Assembly: GCF_900129685.1 (NCBI RefSeq)
Contig: NZ_FQWM01000006.1
Location: 124,001-188,000, forward strand
Direction of reading: 5' to 3'
DNA length: 64,000 bases
DNA from: Cognatishimia maritima
GTDB taxonomy: Bacteria > Pseudomonadota > Alphaproteobacteria > Rhodobacterales > Rhodobacteraceae
Position numbers and translations under genes: made by a program
Shown: piece by piece, positions 48,538-58,299 of the stretch
Layout of the letters: every line of letters begins with the position of its first letter
Position numbering within the stretch: the first letter of the stretch is position 1
Notes under the pieces: model-generated
Seen by the model: only the letters and a program-made list of their open reading frames with translations
What the model was told of the DNA's origin: nothing
Database searches by the model: none

Positions 48538-49299
48538 TCAGACGAATTGTTCGCGGATCAGCCGTTCTTCCAACCCATGCCCCGGATCAAATAGGATACG
48601 ATGGGCGACGGCGGGTTCTGACCGGACCTCGACAGAGACAACATCGCGCACGGAACGGCTATCGGCATCGGCCATCACAGGTCGTTTTTGCGGATTCATC
48701 ACTTCAAACCGCACAACAGAGCTTTTGCGCACCAAGGCACCGCGCCAACGTCGCGGCCGGAAGGGCGCAATCGCCGTCAACGCAAGCACATCCGAGCCTA
48801 TTGGCAGGATTGGCCCATGGGCAGAGTAGTTATACGCCGTTGATCCTGCCGGTGTGGACAGCAAGGCCCCGTCACACACCAGTTCATCCAAGCGCAACCG
48901 CTCATCAATCCAGATGCGCAGCTTTGCAGCCTGTGGCCCCTGCCGCAGCATCGAGACTTCATTGATCGCAAGCGCCTCGTGAATGTCGCCGCTGGCAGTT
49001 GTTGCGCGCATCGACAGCGGGTTGATCTCTTCTTCTTCCGCCAGCGCCAGACGATCCAGCAGGTCGTCCTCGTGATATTCGTTCATCAAGAAGCCAACTG
49101 TTCCGCGGTTCATGCCATAGACCGGCGCATCTAGGTCCTGCGTGCTGTGCAGGGTCTGCAGCATAAATCCATCCCCGCCAAGCGCGACGATGACCTCGGC
49201 CTCTTCGGGATCACAGGTGCCATAGCGGGCAATCAAGGCGTCGCGACCGGACTGCGCGAGGGGCGCGTCGGACGCGAGAAAGGCGATTCTCTGAGCCAT
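48538..49299 (-). CDS. nadK: NAD kinase
   Basis: Phosphorylates NAD+ to NADP+. 253 residues from the ATG giving MAQRIAFLASDAP; an upstream in-frame ATG lacks family similarity. Key motifs: VIVALGGDGFMLQTLH (GGDG), YGMNRGTVGFLMNEY, the substrate-binding NEVSMLR and VCDGALLSTPAGSTAYNYSAHGPI. Convergent with the cold-shock gene and divergent from glyA. Confidence 0.95.
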   Translation of the reverse strand: MAQRIAFLASDAPLAQSGRDALIARYGTCDPEEAEVIVALGGDGFMLQTLHSTQDLDAPVYGMNRGTVGFLMNEYHEDDLLDRLALAEEEEINPLSMRATTASGDIHEALAINEVSMLRQGPQAAKLRIWIDERLRLDELVCDGALLSTPAGSTAYNYSAHGPILPIGSDVLALTAIAPFRPRRWRGALVRKSSVVRFEVMNPQKRPVMADADSRSVRDVVSVEVRSEPAVAHRILFDPGHGLEERLIREQFV

Positions 49300-49429
49300 T
49301 GTTCTGCTGCGATTCCTGTTTCCAAAGACCGTCATGTGGTTCCGAAAGAAACACAAGTTTACCCATTAAGCCAGTCTTGCCGCTCTGAATGGCAATCATG
49401 CCGCATTCTGTCCTTCCCCACCCATGAAG

Positions 49430-49443
49430 TTTCCTATAGGAAA
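49430..49443. promoter_or_regulatory. Perfect palindrome before glyA
   Basis: TTTCCTATAGGAAA, a perfect 14-base palindrome about 33 bases upstream of the glyA ATG in the divergent nadK-glyA gap. A good candidate operator for a dimeric regulator; the regulator is not identified. Confidence 0.45.
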
Positions 49444-49476
49444 TCGCGCAATTGACCTTAATTGGAGTCGCCTAAC

Positions 49477-50772
49477 ATGACCGCCACCACCCGTGACGCT
49501 GGATTTTTCACTGAATCCCTTGCCAGCCGTGATCCAGAGCTGTTTGGCTCTATCACCGATGAACTGGGCCGCCAGCGCGACGAGATCGAGCTGATTGCCT
49601 CGGAAAACATTGTGTCTGCAGCCGTGATGGAGGCACAGGGATCTGTACTGACCAACAAATATGCAGAAGGCTATCCAGGTCGTCGTTACTATGGCGGTTG
49701 CCAATATGTGGATGTGGCGGAAAACCTGGCCATCGATCGCGCGAAACAGCTGTTTGGCTGTGAATTCGTGAACGTGCAGCCAAACTCTGGCTCTCAGGCT
49801 AACCAAGGTGCGTTTAATGCGCTGATAAAACCGGGCGACACCATTCTGGGCATGAACCTTGCCTCCGGTGGTCACCTGACCCACGGCGCAGCACCAAACC
49901 AATCCGGCAAGTGGTTCAACGCCGTCCAATACGGTGTGCGTAAGCAAGACCAGTTGATTGACTATGACGAAGTGCAAGCACTGGCGACCGAGCATCAGCC
50001 AAAGCTGATCATCGCAGGTGGTTCCGCGATCCCACGCCAGATCGACTTTGCGAAATTCCGCGAAATTGCTGATTCCGTTGGCGCGTACCTGATGGTTGAC
50101 ATGGCGCACTTCGCGGGTCTGGTTGCGGCGGGCGAGCACCCTTCCCCATTCCCGTATGCAGACGTGGCGACCACAACCACGCACAAAACCCTGCGCGGCC
50201 CTCGTGGCGGCATGATCCTGACCAACAACGCCGATATCGCGAAGAAAGTGAACTCTGCGATCTTCCCCGGCATCCAAGGCGGCCCGCTGATGCACGTCAT
50301 TGCAGCCAAAGCCGTGGCTTTTGGAGAAGCGCTGCGTCCAGAATTCAAGACCTACCAAAAGCAAGTCCGCGCAAACGCGGTTGCACTGGCAGATCAATTG
50401 ATGAAGGGCGGTCTGGACATCGTCACCGGCGGCACCGACACGCACGTTATGCTGGTCGACCTGCGCCCCAAAGGCGTGAAAGGCAACGCGACCGAGAAAG
50501 CCTTGGGACGTGCGCATATCACGGCCAACAAAAACGGCATCCCGTTTGACCCAGAAAAACCAATGGTCACATCTGGTCTGCGCCTCGGCACTCCAGCGGG
50601 TACAACCCGCGGTTTCGGCGAGGCCGAGTTCCGCCAGATCGCCGATTGGATTGTCGAAGTGGTCGACGGCCTTGCAGCCAATGGCGAAGAAGGCAATGCC
50701 GAGGTCGAAGCAAAAGTGAAAGCCGAAGTCGCAGAGCTTTGCGCCCGTTTCCCGATGTACGACAACCTCTAA
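49477..50772 (+). CDS. glyA: Serine hydroxymethyltransferase
   Basis: PLP enzyme interconverting serine and glycine with tetrahydrofolate. 431 residues from the ATG preceded by GGAG. PLP Lys in [15 protein letters not shown]; further signatures [19 protein letters not shown] and [15 protein letters not shown] terminator follows, so the gene is probably monocistronic. Confidence 0.97.
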   Translation: MTATTRDAGFFTESLASRDPELFGSITDELGRQRDEIELIASENIVSAAVMEAQGSVLTNKYAEGYPGRRYYGGCQYVDVAENLAIDRAKQLFGCEFVNVQPNSGSQANQGAFNALIKPGDTILGMNLASGGHLTHGAAPNQSGKWFNAVQYGVRKQDQLIDYDEVQALATEHQPKLIIAGGSAIPRQIDFAKFREIADSVGAYLMVDMAHFAGLVAAGEHPSPFPYADVATTTTHKTLRGPRGGMILTNNADIAKKVNSAIFPGIQGGPLMHVIAAKAVAFGEALRPEFKTYQKQVRANAVALADQLMKGGLDIVTGGTDTHVMLVDLRPKGVKGNATEKALGRAHITANKNGIPFDPEKPMVTSGLRLGTPAGTTRGFGEAEFRQIADWIVEVVDGLAANGEEGNAEVEAKVKAEVAELCARFPMYDNL

Positions 50773-50793
50773 GTCAAACCCTAAAATAATTCG

Positions 50794-50823
50794 CCGCGCG
50801 TCCCTTAAAGACGCGCGGTTTTC
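50794..50823 (+). terminator. Terminator after glyA
   Basis: Stem CCGCGCGTC (50794-50802)/GACGCGCGG (50810-50818), 7-base loop, then TTTTC. Confidence 0.85.
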
Positions 50824-50898
50824 ATTTATTTTGGCATATTTCTGCGCATTTCCGCGCCGCTGCTGGACAGCGAGGCGATTTCCGGTCCATGTAATTCC

Positions 50899-51768
50899 AT
50901 GAAGACAACCACCGATCTAGAGAACGAAATCGGGCATTGGTTTCGTGCCCATCTGCCCCGCCCCGTGATGGAATTCTGCGTGTTCTGGCTGAAACAAGCT
51001 TGGGCAAGTATCTATGCAATTCTCCTTCTGATCGGCATCTATTTCAGTTCGCTGTTCTGGCAAGCGGATTGGCCGCTGGCACGCTATGACGCGCTGGTCC
51101 TATGGGCCGTTGGCTGGCAGATCGTGATGTTGGTCTTCCGGCTGGAAACCCTGCAAGAGGCCAAGGTGATCCTGCTGTTTCACTTGATCGCCACGGTGAT
51201 GGAAGTTTTCAAGGTCAACGCCGGAAGCTGGCACTATCCCGAAGAGGGTCTGCTAAAACTTTGGAATGTGCCTCTGTTCTCCGGGTTTATGTATGCCTCT
51301 GTAGGAAGCTATCTGGCCCGCGTGATCCGATTGTTTGACATCCGCTTCACAAATTACCCGCCGCTTGTCCTGACATTCCTTTTGGCGGCAGCGATCTACA
51401 TCAATTTTTTCGCGCATCATTTCTGGTACGATATCCGTTGGGCGCTTTTTGCCGCGACGATCCTGTTGTTCTTCAAAACGCGCGTCACCTTTCGCATCGC
51501 CCAAACACGCTATTATTGCCCCCTGCCATTCGCTGCTTTTCTGTCCAGCATCTTTATGTGGCTTGCCGAAAACGTCGGGACCTTGTCTGCGACATGGCTC
51601 TACCACGGGCAATCGCCTGACCAGTGGGTCAGCTTTGCCAAACTGGGGTCCTGGTATCTGCTCCTCTATGTTAGCTTTGTTTCTGTGACGCTAGTGATGC
51701 GAGAGGCTCTACGGAGCGACACACGACGCCCCCGGTCCGCGACCGCGACCGCTGCCGCACTTTCATAG
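50899..51768 (+). CDS. DUF817 membrane protein
   Basis: 289-residue integral membrane protein with about 8 hydrophobic segments and the DUF817 pattern (VNAGSWHYPEEGLLKLWNVPLFSGFMYASVGSY; later CPLPFAAFLSSIFMWLAENVGT). Family function unknown. The C-terminal tail is basic and Ala-rich. No operon partner is obvious; the alpha/beta hydrolase gene follows after 62 bases. Confidence 0.9.
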   Translation: MKTTTDLENEIGHWFRAHLPRPVMEFCVFWLKQAWASIYAILLLIGIYFSSLFWQADWPLARYDALVLWAVGWQIVMLVFRLETLQEAKVILLFHLIATVMEVFKVNAGSWHYPEEGLLKLWNVPLFSGFMYASVGSYLARVIRLFDIRFTNYPPLVLTFLLAAAIYINFFAHHFWYDIRWALFAATILLFFKTRVTFRIAQTRYYCPLPFAAFLSSIFMWLAENVGTLSATWLYHGQSPDQWVSFAKLGSWYLLLYVSFVSVTLVMREALRSDTRRPRSATATAAALS

Positions 51769-51830
51769 CCACTTCGCAGGGCTTGTCGCTGCTCTCTTGT
51801 CCCTCGTGCGGGCTGTGATACATCAGTCGC

Positions 51831-52595
51831 ATGCTGAATATGATCACACATGGTGAACCAACCGACCGCCCGCCACTATTGATCGTGCATGGGCTTTATG
51901 GCTCCGCACGGAACTGGGGTGTGGTGTCCAAGAAGCTGTCGGATGAGCGGCAGGTCATCGCTGTCGACATGCGCAACCACGGCATGTCAGACTGGCACGA
52001 CAGCCACACATACGCTGATCTGGCAGGTGACTTGGCGACTGTTTTGCATGAGATCGGACCGGCGGATGTCCTAGGCCACTCGATGGGGGGCAAGGCCGCG
52101 ATGGTGACGGCACTGCACCATGCAGAGCTTGTGAACCGCTTGATCGTCGCAGATATCGCACCAGTCGCCTATGGGCACACGCAATTACCGTTCATCCATG
52201 CAATGAAAAAGGTCGACCTGAACATTGTCGACAAACGCTCTGACGCGCTGGAACAGCTTGCGGACGCGGGTGTTGAGGACCCAACGCTGCGGTCGTTCTT
52301 TACGCAGTCGCTTGACCTGAAGGCGCGCAAATGGCGGCTGAACCTTGATGTGCTTGAGGCTGAGATGTCCAAAATCATGGGCTTCCCAGAGGATGTCACC
52401 GGCACATACAAGGGCGCGACATTGTTCCTGTCGGGTGCTGATTCTGACTATGTCTTGCCGGAACACCGACCGCGCATCCGCGCTTTTTTTCCGCATGCGA
52501 AATTCGTGAAAATCTCGGGCGCAGGGCATTGGCTCCATGCAGAAAAGTCAACCGAATTCATCGCAACTGTCCGCGCTTGGTTGGCGCGGGCGTAA
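51831..52595 (+). CDS. Alpha/beta-fold hydrolase, YbfF-like esterase
   Basis: 254-residue serine hydrolase. Oxyanion/HG region LLIVHGLYGSARNWG, nucleophile elbow LGHSMGGKAAM (Ser near residue 86) and a late catalytic His in ISGAGHWLHAEKS. The pattern (DMRNHGMSDWH, and the family DIAPVAYGH) matches the YbfF/Abhd11-type thioesterase-esterases. Substrate unknown. The downstream terminator-like hairpin is about 110 bases beyond the stop. Confidence 0.92.
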   Translation: MLNMITHGEPTDRPPLLIVHGLYGSARNWGVVSKKLSDERQVIAVDMRNHGMSDWHDSHTYADLAGDLATVLHEIGPADVLGHSMGGKAAMVTALHHAELVNRLIVADIAPVAYGHTQLPFIHAMKKVDLNIVDKRSDALEQLADAGVEDPTLRSFFTQSLDLKARKWRLNLDVLEAEMSKIMGFPEDVTGTYKGATLFLSGADSDYVLPEHRPRIRAFFPHAKFVKISGAGHWLHAEKSTEFIATVRAWLARA

Positions 52596-52703
52596 CAGCT
52601 GCCACAAAATCGGCCATCAGACGCAATATGTAGTTGATTTTGGCGTGAGACACCGATATCCATGCCCTACAGGTGCATAAGACGCGGTATGCAGAACTGA
52701 CGC

Positions 52704-52745
52704 ACGGGGCTCATTGCTTTTGCAACGGGCCCCGTCTCTGTTTTT
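52704..52745 (+). terminator. Strong terminator downstream of the alpha/beta hydrolase
   Basis: Outer stem ACGGGGC (52704-52710)/GCCCCGT (52729-52735), inner stem TTGC/GCAA with a TTTT loop, then CTCTGTTTTT. It ends either a long 3' UTR of the hydrolase gene or a separate ~75-base RNA starting near 52670. Confidence 0.75.
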
Positions 52746-53463
52746 AGGCTCAGTTTCTAACGCTTGTTCAGCACAAAGAAACCGAGCAATGCCCGACATG
52801 TTTCATGTACCGAATTCCCAAAATAAGAGAAGACGTCAGGTGCTTAGACGCGGTCCTCGCAGCGGGGCCGAAACCCCAATCCCTGACGCCTTCCTAGAAT
52901 GTAGGGCCAGCGGTATTCCACACGGGACAACCAGCCAAACCACTTCATTCAAATGCAAACGCTCCGACGAGCCTTCGCACGCGGGATACGTTCCAATGGG
53001 GCAGACCCCGAAGGGCAAACCAAAGGGACGTTCCACCCTAGCCGGCGTTCAACCACCAACGGGCGAACCCGCCGACAGCCGTCTGATACAAGCGCCTGGA
53101 GTTTAGTCCGAAGACATCATCCAAGAGACCGGCATCAGAACCGACCCACACAAAGGTTTTCTACACTGCCTTCCCGCAGGGTGATCTCTGAAAGAGGGCC
53201 CGTTGTTTCGGCCAGCGTCCTGGTTCGGATGGACCACCGCGATTTGCACCGCCGCGCCCCGTGCGAGAATGGATTGTCGCCTCCCCGTTCCCGCGCCAGC
53301 CCCAAGAGGCCTTTGCGTCCCGCTTGAGAGTGTCTGAGGTGATCTGCTGATCGCTTCGTTTGCTCTCTTGCGTTGAAATCAGGTTGGCATTTGATCCGCC
53401 GACCTGACAAGAAAAATATTGTTCGTTATGTCACTTTTCTGAGGGCAACCCCTTGGAAAGACT

Positions 53464-53483
53464 TGTGGATTTCCTGTGGATAA
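53464..53483. promoter_or_regulatory. Pair of DnaA-box-like sequences
   Basis: TGTGGATAA at 53475-53483 is the reverse complement of the consensus DnaA box TTATCCACA. TGTGGATTT lies 11 bases upstream in the same orientation. Role unknown; see findings. Confidence 0.4.
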
Positions 53484-53624
53484 GTGGAATTTTGGTCGAT
53501 TTTTGGCTGGGTTGGCTTGTTGAAAAAGAAAGTTTGAGAATTGAAAGGATGCTGCATTGCGGCGCTCCCGAAAATCTGGGGTGCTGCCCAGAATCATCCG
53601 AATTTCAGGGGGAATCGGTCGCGC

Positions 53625-54476
53625 CTAGACCTGCCCCAACCGCCGCGCGATGTCGATTAACCGCCCGATCTGCTGTGCAATATCCGGCAATTCATCCACC
53701 GCGCGTTCGATCACATAGATGTAAGCAACGACCGCAAGGATATCGCCCGCCAAAAACGCATCATTGGTGCTGAACCGGATCAGCACAAACACTGCGGCCC
53801 CCAACAACAGAAACTGCGCTGGCAGCCACCCCGCAAGGTTCATGTCAGACAAGCGAATGCGCCACTTTGCCATACGCAGAAAATGCACCTTCCACTTATT
53901 CTTGCGCCGCCCTGCCACAACGCGCACCTGCTTCTCCCATTCGGTGTTCAGGCGTTTGTTGGTGCGAAAGGCGCGAAGCCCCATATAGACGTTCCACCCC
54001 GCGATCGGCAGCAATAGCAGCAGCACAAGCATCCCCGAAACGACATCATAGAAGAACAGAAAAACTAGGCTGCCGAGAATACCGACAATAGTGGCGATGT
54101 GCATTGGGAAGTATTGTTCGAAGAAATCCACCAGTTCCTCGATCATCTCGACCCGAGCTGAAATCATACTGACGCCGGTGCCAGAATCCTTTTCGTAATC
54201 GACCACCTCATAAGAAATCGTGGCGTTCAATTTGGAATACATCCGCGTATCAAACGCCTGCTTACCCGACGAAATCGCGATATGCGCCAGCCATGTGACG
54301 ATCAACAGGCCCAGCGACAGATAATTGTCTTGTTTCAACCCGTTAACGGCATAGCCCGTGGCCCATGGGTAGCATAGGCTGATGCCGGTTTCGAGAAAGC
54401 TCAGGAAAAAGGAAAAGCCGATCCGCAGACGGTTTGCCCGAAGGTGATCGAGGCCAGATGGTTCTTGATCGTCCAT
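53625..54476 (-). CDS. ABC-transporter transmembrane-domain protein without ATPase domain
   Basis: 283 residues with six predicted membrane helices in the arrangement of an ABC exporter transmembrane domain (SFFLSFLETGISLCYPWATGYAVNGL, then ISYEVVDYEKDSGTGVSMISARVEMIEELVDFFEQYFP). No Walker A, Walker B or signature motif follows, and no separate ATPase gene is adjacent. Start taken at the ATG giving MDDQEPSGLDHLR; the ribosome site is weak, and TATAAT-like sequence lies just upstream on this strand. Function unknown. Confidence 0.8.
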   Translation of the reverse strand: MDDQEPSGLDHLRANRLRIGFSFFLSFLETGISLCYPWATGYAVNGLKQDNYLSLGLLIVTWLAHIAISSGKQAFDTRMYSKLNATISYEVVDYEKDSGTGVSMISARVEMIEELVDFFEQYFPMHIATIVGILGSLVFLFFYDVVSGMLVLLLLLPIAGWNVYMGLRAFRTNKRLNTEWEKQVRVVAGRRKNKWKVHFLRMAKWRIRLSDMNLAGWLPAQFLLLGAAVFVLIRFSTNDAFLAGDILAVVAYIYVIERAVDELPDIAQQIGRLIDIARRLGQV

Positions 54477-54618
54477 GTGCTCGCTTATTATAGCGCGGCC
54501 TTTTGAGGGGCTGCAGTGGCAGCTAAACATGGTTTATTCGGCGCGGGCAAGGTGGGTTTCGCTGGGTGGTTGTGAATTTTTCGAAACCGGGCAAATCCGA
54601 CACTGTGGCTGGTCGTGG

Positions 54619-54637
54619 GGTGGGGTTTCACCCCACC
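54619..54637. repeat. Hairpin repeat GGTGGGGT/ACCCCACC
   Basis: Perfect 8-base arms, loop TTC; same family as at 2767-2785. Confidence 0.8.
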
Positions 54638-54663
54638 ATAATCACGTTTGGACATGGAAAATC

Positions 54664-54682
54664 GGTGGGGTAAAACCCCACC
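54664..54682. repeat. Hairpin repeat GGTGGGGT/ACCCCACC with CTAC tail
   Basis: Perfect arms, loop AAA, followed by CTAC as at 2786-2789 and 2985-2988. Confidence 0.8.
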
Positions 54683-54790
54683 CTACGGCTGACATTCGGC
54701 CCAGCGTCTGATCTCGAGCGAAAGCAAAGCACAGCTTGCCAAAATCAAAACGTCTCAACTAACCCCAGCGCCCGGCCCGGGGTGGGTGCA

Positions 54791-54832
54791 AAGCGCCCGC
54801 CCATGGGGGCGGTTCGGGCGCTGCCCATGCCG
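54791..54832. repeat. GC-rich dispersed repeat, copy 2
   Basis: Differs from copy 1 (2618-2658) by one inserted T and one substitution. Again beside the hairpin repeats, so the two motifs travel or persist together. Confidence 0.75.
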
Positions 54833-54919
54833 ATGCATTTGATAACCTAGCTAAAGCTTCAAGCTTGAAACATCATGACGCGGATAAGCTGAGGATAAAT
54901 CAGCATTAGTAGTGGAATT

Positions 54920-54937
54920 TATCCACTCGAGTGGATA
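54920..54937. promoter_or_regulatory. 18-base perfect palindrome overlapping a promoter-like region
   Basis: TATCCACTCGAGTGGATA, fully self-complementary. It fills the spacer in front of a TATATT box (54938-54943), as an operator would. The arms resemble DnaA boxes (TTATCCACT). Confidence 0.5.
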
Positions 54938-54949
54938 TATATTGTGTAC

Positions 54950-55018
54950 GATCTGAAACTAGGCACAACCTAGAAGTAGGATCGTCCCGGCGGACAGGAA
55001 ACTGTCCGCCCTTATTTT
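54950..55018 (+). ncRNA. Candidate small RNA with intrinsic terminator
   Basis: Downstream of a TATATT box, about 69 bases fold into two hairpins: CTAGG-CACAA-CCTAG (54959-54973; an alternative CCTA-GAAG-TAGG at 54969-54980) and a GC-rich terminator GGCGGACAG (54989-54997)/CTGTCCGCC (55002-55010) followed by CTTATTTTT. No reading frame of interest lies inside. The terminator T-run is on the plus strand only, so it does not serve the convergent DUF3800 gene, whose stop is at the end of the T-run. No -35 consensus is visible. Confidence 0.45.
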
Positions 55019-55771
55019 TCAAATAAACACAATGCCTTGCGGATCCTTCGCGGAAGCTAGTTTATTTAGCACAGGATCGAGTCTGTCAAAATACTTAGAC
55101 GCACCTTTCTTTCTAATGTAGGAATTGGGTCGAAGTCTTTGATGTAAAAAGTATGCAACCACGTCACAACTTTGGATCGGCAAAGACGCCTTGGAGTTTC
55201 GCTCCGAAGGGTCCTCGATAATTCTTACAATTGGCGAATTGTTGAAACCGCCACCCCAGCGATTTGGAATTGGATTATAAACAGACATTCGCCGCATGAT
55301 CGAAGTCAGTTTTTTCCCAGATGTTGCATCGGTAAACACTAAACCATAGGAGCGCTTATAGCCTCCCGGAAAGTTTCCGTGCGCGATCGTATTCTCAAAC
55401 CTTTGAAATAAGGTGCTCCAAGCCGCCGAGAAAATATCAAAATCAGCTGGCTTATTCGCTTTGTTTACAACGACATTTGTAATCGAAATCGAATTGAGCT
55501 TAGAGAGCTCATCTAAGTAATTTCTAAGAATAGCCAGACGGTGATGTTTTGCTATGTCAAATTGGTTCTTTCGAACGATCTCAACTGCATGAATTTCTGT
55601 GCGAAGTGGGAGCCCATAAACCGAACGCATAGTTTGACGAAATGCAACTAGCCGGTCAATAAACGCTCTCCATTCGCTTTCGTGGACCACCAAGCCGGAC
55701 AAACAAAAATAGTCCGATTGAGCAGTATTGTTGCCGGGATCACCACTTTCATCGACATACATTAGATACAA
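55019..55771 (-). CDS. DUF3800-domain protein, AT-rich
   Basis: 250-residue protein with the DUF3800 start YLMYVDESGDPGN (acidic residues in the first strand) and later IQSCDVVAYFLHQRL. This matches the family, which has an RNase H-like fold with a likely metal-dependent active site of unproven function. DUF3800 genes are often found in mobile and variable regions. The gene is much more AT-rich than lepA next door and has the codon use of acquired DNA. It stands alone: lepA lies 37 bases downstream in genome order but reads the same way from its own promoter. Confidence 0.85.
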   Translation of the reverse strand: MYLMYVDESGDPGNNTAQSDYFCLSGLVVHESEWRAFIDRLVAFRQTMRSVYGLPLRTEIHAVEIVRKNQFDIAKHHRLAILRNYLDELSKLNSISITNVVVNKANKPADFDIFSAAWSTLFQRFENTIAHGNFPGGYKRSYGLVFTDATSGKKLTSIMRRMSVYNPIPNRWGGGFNNSPIVRIIEDPSERNSKASLPIQSCDVVAYFLHQRLRPNSYIRKKGASKYFDRLDPVLNKLASAKDPQGIVFI

Positions 55772-55808
55772 TTACTTACTCCAAAATATTTAGAGCAAGT
55801 CTTGCTTG

Positions 55809-57623
<1,815 letters not shown>

Positions 57624-57867
57624 CAGGCGGATATGTCGCGGAAATGCTTGCTGGTCAAGCCGTTCCGCAATGGCTGTCATGCGATTTCGCCGTGGCTGCA
57701 CCTGTACGATCAGGAATACGCAGTTTTCGCTTTGCGACCGCGACATCCTCGATTGCCTACCAATTCATTTCAACCCTTAAGGGAGGTGAATTGATCTCAA
57801 TCAACCCGCTTTCCGACAAAAGTGGCTAAAGGACCTAAATCCACATCTTAGTATCAGGATTTCGTGC

Positions 57868-58299
57868 ATGTTCTACAGAATCATCTACATGAGCACTGCA
57901 AACGGAAACCCCGAGCAGGCAGAGCTTGAGGCGTTGATGCAGCGGGCGCGCCGAAACAATGAGCGTGATGGCATAACGGGCCTTGTGGCCTACCATGACT
58001 TCACGTTTATCCAAGTTCTTGAGGGCCCCGAAGATAATGTGCGGGCCTGCTTTGATCGTATTCGCGACAGCAAACTGCATCGCAATATCATCCTTGTGTA
58101 CGAGGCCCATACTGGCGCCCGTCTCTTTGATCGCTACGCAATGGCCTTTGTGCCGTCTGCCGATCGGAACCGCCCAGTGAACACGGCATTTACAAATTTG
58201 CGAAACCTGTTTGACGGCGACATTGGTAAGCGCCTTGAAACAGATGTCGCGGCGGAAGGTTTCCTGCGGGCGTTTTACGATACAATGCGTGGACTTTAG
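57868..58299 (+). CDS. Stand-alone BLUF blue-light photoreceptor
   Basis: 143 residues: a BLUF domain (1-~95) that binds FAD and senses blue light, plus a short helical C-terminus. The photocycle residues are in place: Tyr7 (RIIYMST), Asn31 (RRNNERDGITG) and Gln49 (FTFIQVLEG). No output domain is fused, so signalling must go through a partner. Its stop overlaps the convergent arsJ stop by 4 bases. Start is ATG; the upstream ribosome site is poor. Confidence 0.93.
   Translation: MFYRIIYMSTANGNPEQAELEALMQRARRNNERDGITGLVAYHDFTFIQVLEGPEDNVRACFDRIRDSKLHRNIILVYEAHTGARLFDRYAMAFVPSADRNRPVNTAFTNLRNLFDGDIGKRLETDVAAEGFLRAFYDTMRGL

Larger units (their letters stand above)
52596..53624. other. Kilobase without a convincing gene, with structured elements
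   Basis: No reading frame here shows codon bias or family similarity; the longest plus-strand frame (52714-53106) is Arg/Pro/Gly/Ser-rich and has no ribosome site. Visible elements: a hairpin TGCATA/TATGCA (52674-52693), a strong terminator at 52704-52745, long-range pairing CGTCAGG/CCTGACG around 52834-52888 enclosing GGGG/CCCC, and two DnaA-box-like words at 53464-53483. It could hold small RNAs or decayed genes. Confidence 0.6.
54477..55018. other. Intergenic region with repeats and a candidate small RNA
   Basis: 542 bases between the ABC protein and the DUF3800 gene. It contains two GGTGGGGT/ACCCCACC hairpins, a copy of the GC-rich repeat, an 18-base palindrome and a terminator-ended candidate RNA, each listed separately. 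No protein-coding frame is credible. Confidence 0.7.

Noticed and set aside
52714-53106. Possible 130-residue Arg/Pro/Ser-rich protein in the gene-poor kilobase
   Set aside because: No Shine-Dalgarno sequence, starts inside a terminator, composition typical of chance frames in GC-rich DNA; kept only as a note in the intergenic entry.
52596-53624. tmRNA, RNase P RNA, SRP RNA or 6S RNA in the gene-poor kilobase
   Set aside because: I searched both strands by eye for their core motifs (tag sequence, P4-like conserved block, SRP tetraloop) and found none; structure alone is not enough.
53464-54940. Chromosomal replication origin
   Set aside because: Too few DnaA-box matches, no extended AT-rich unwinding element beside them, and none of the usual neighbours (dnaA, dnaN, parAB, gidA).
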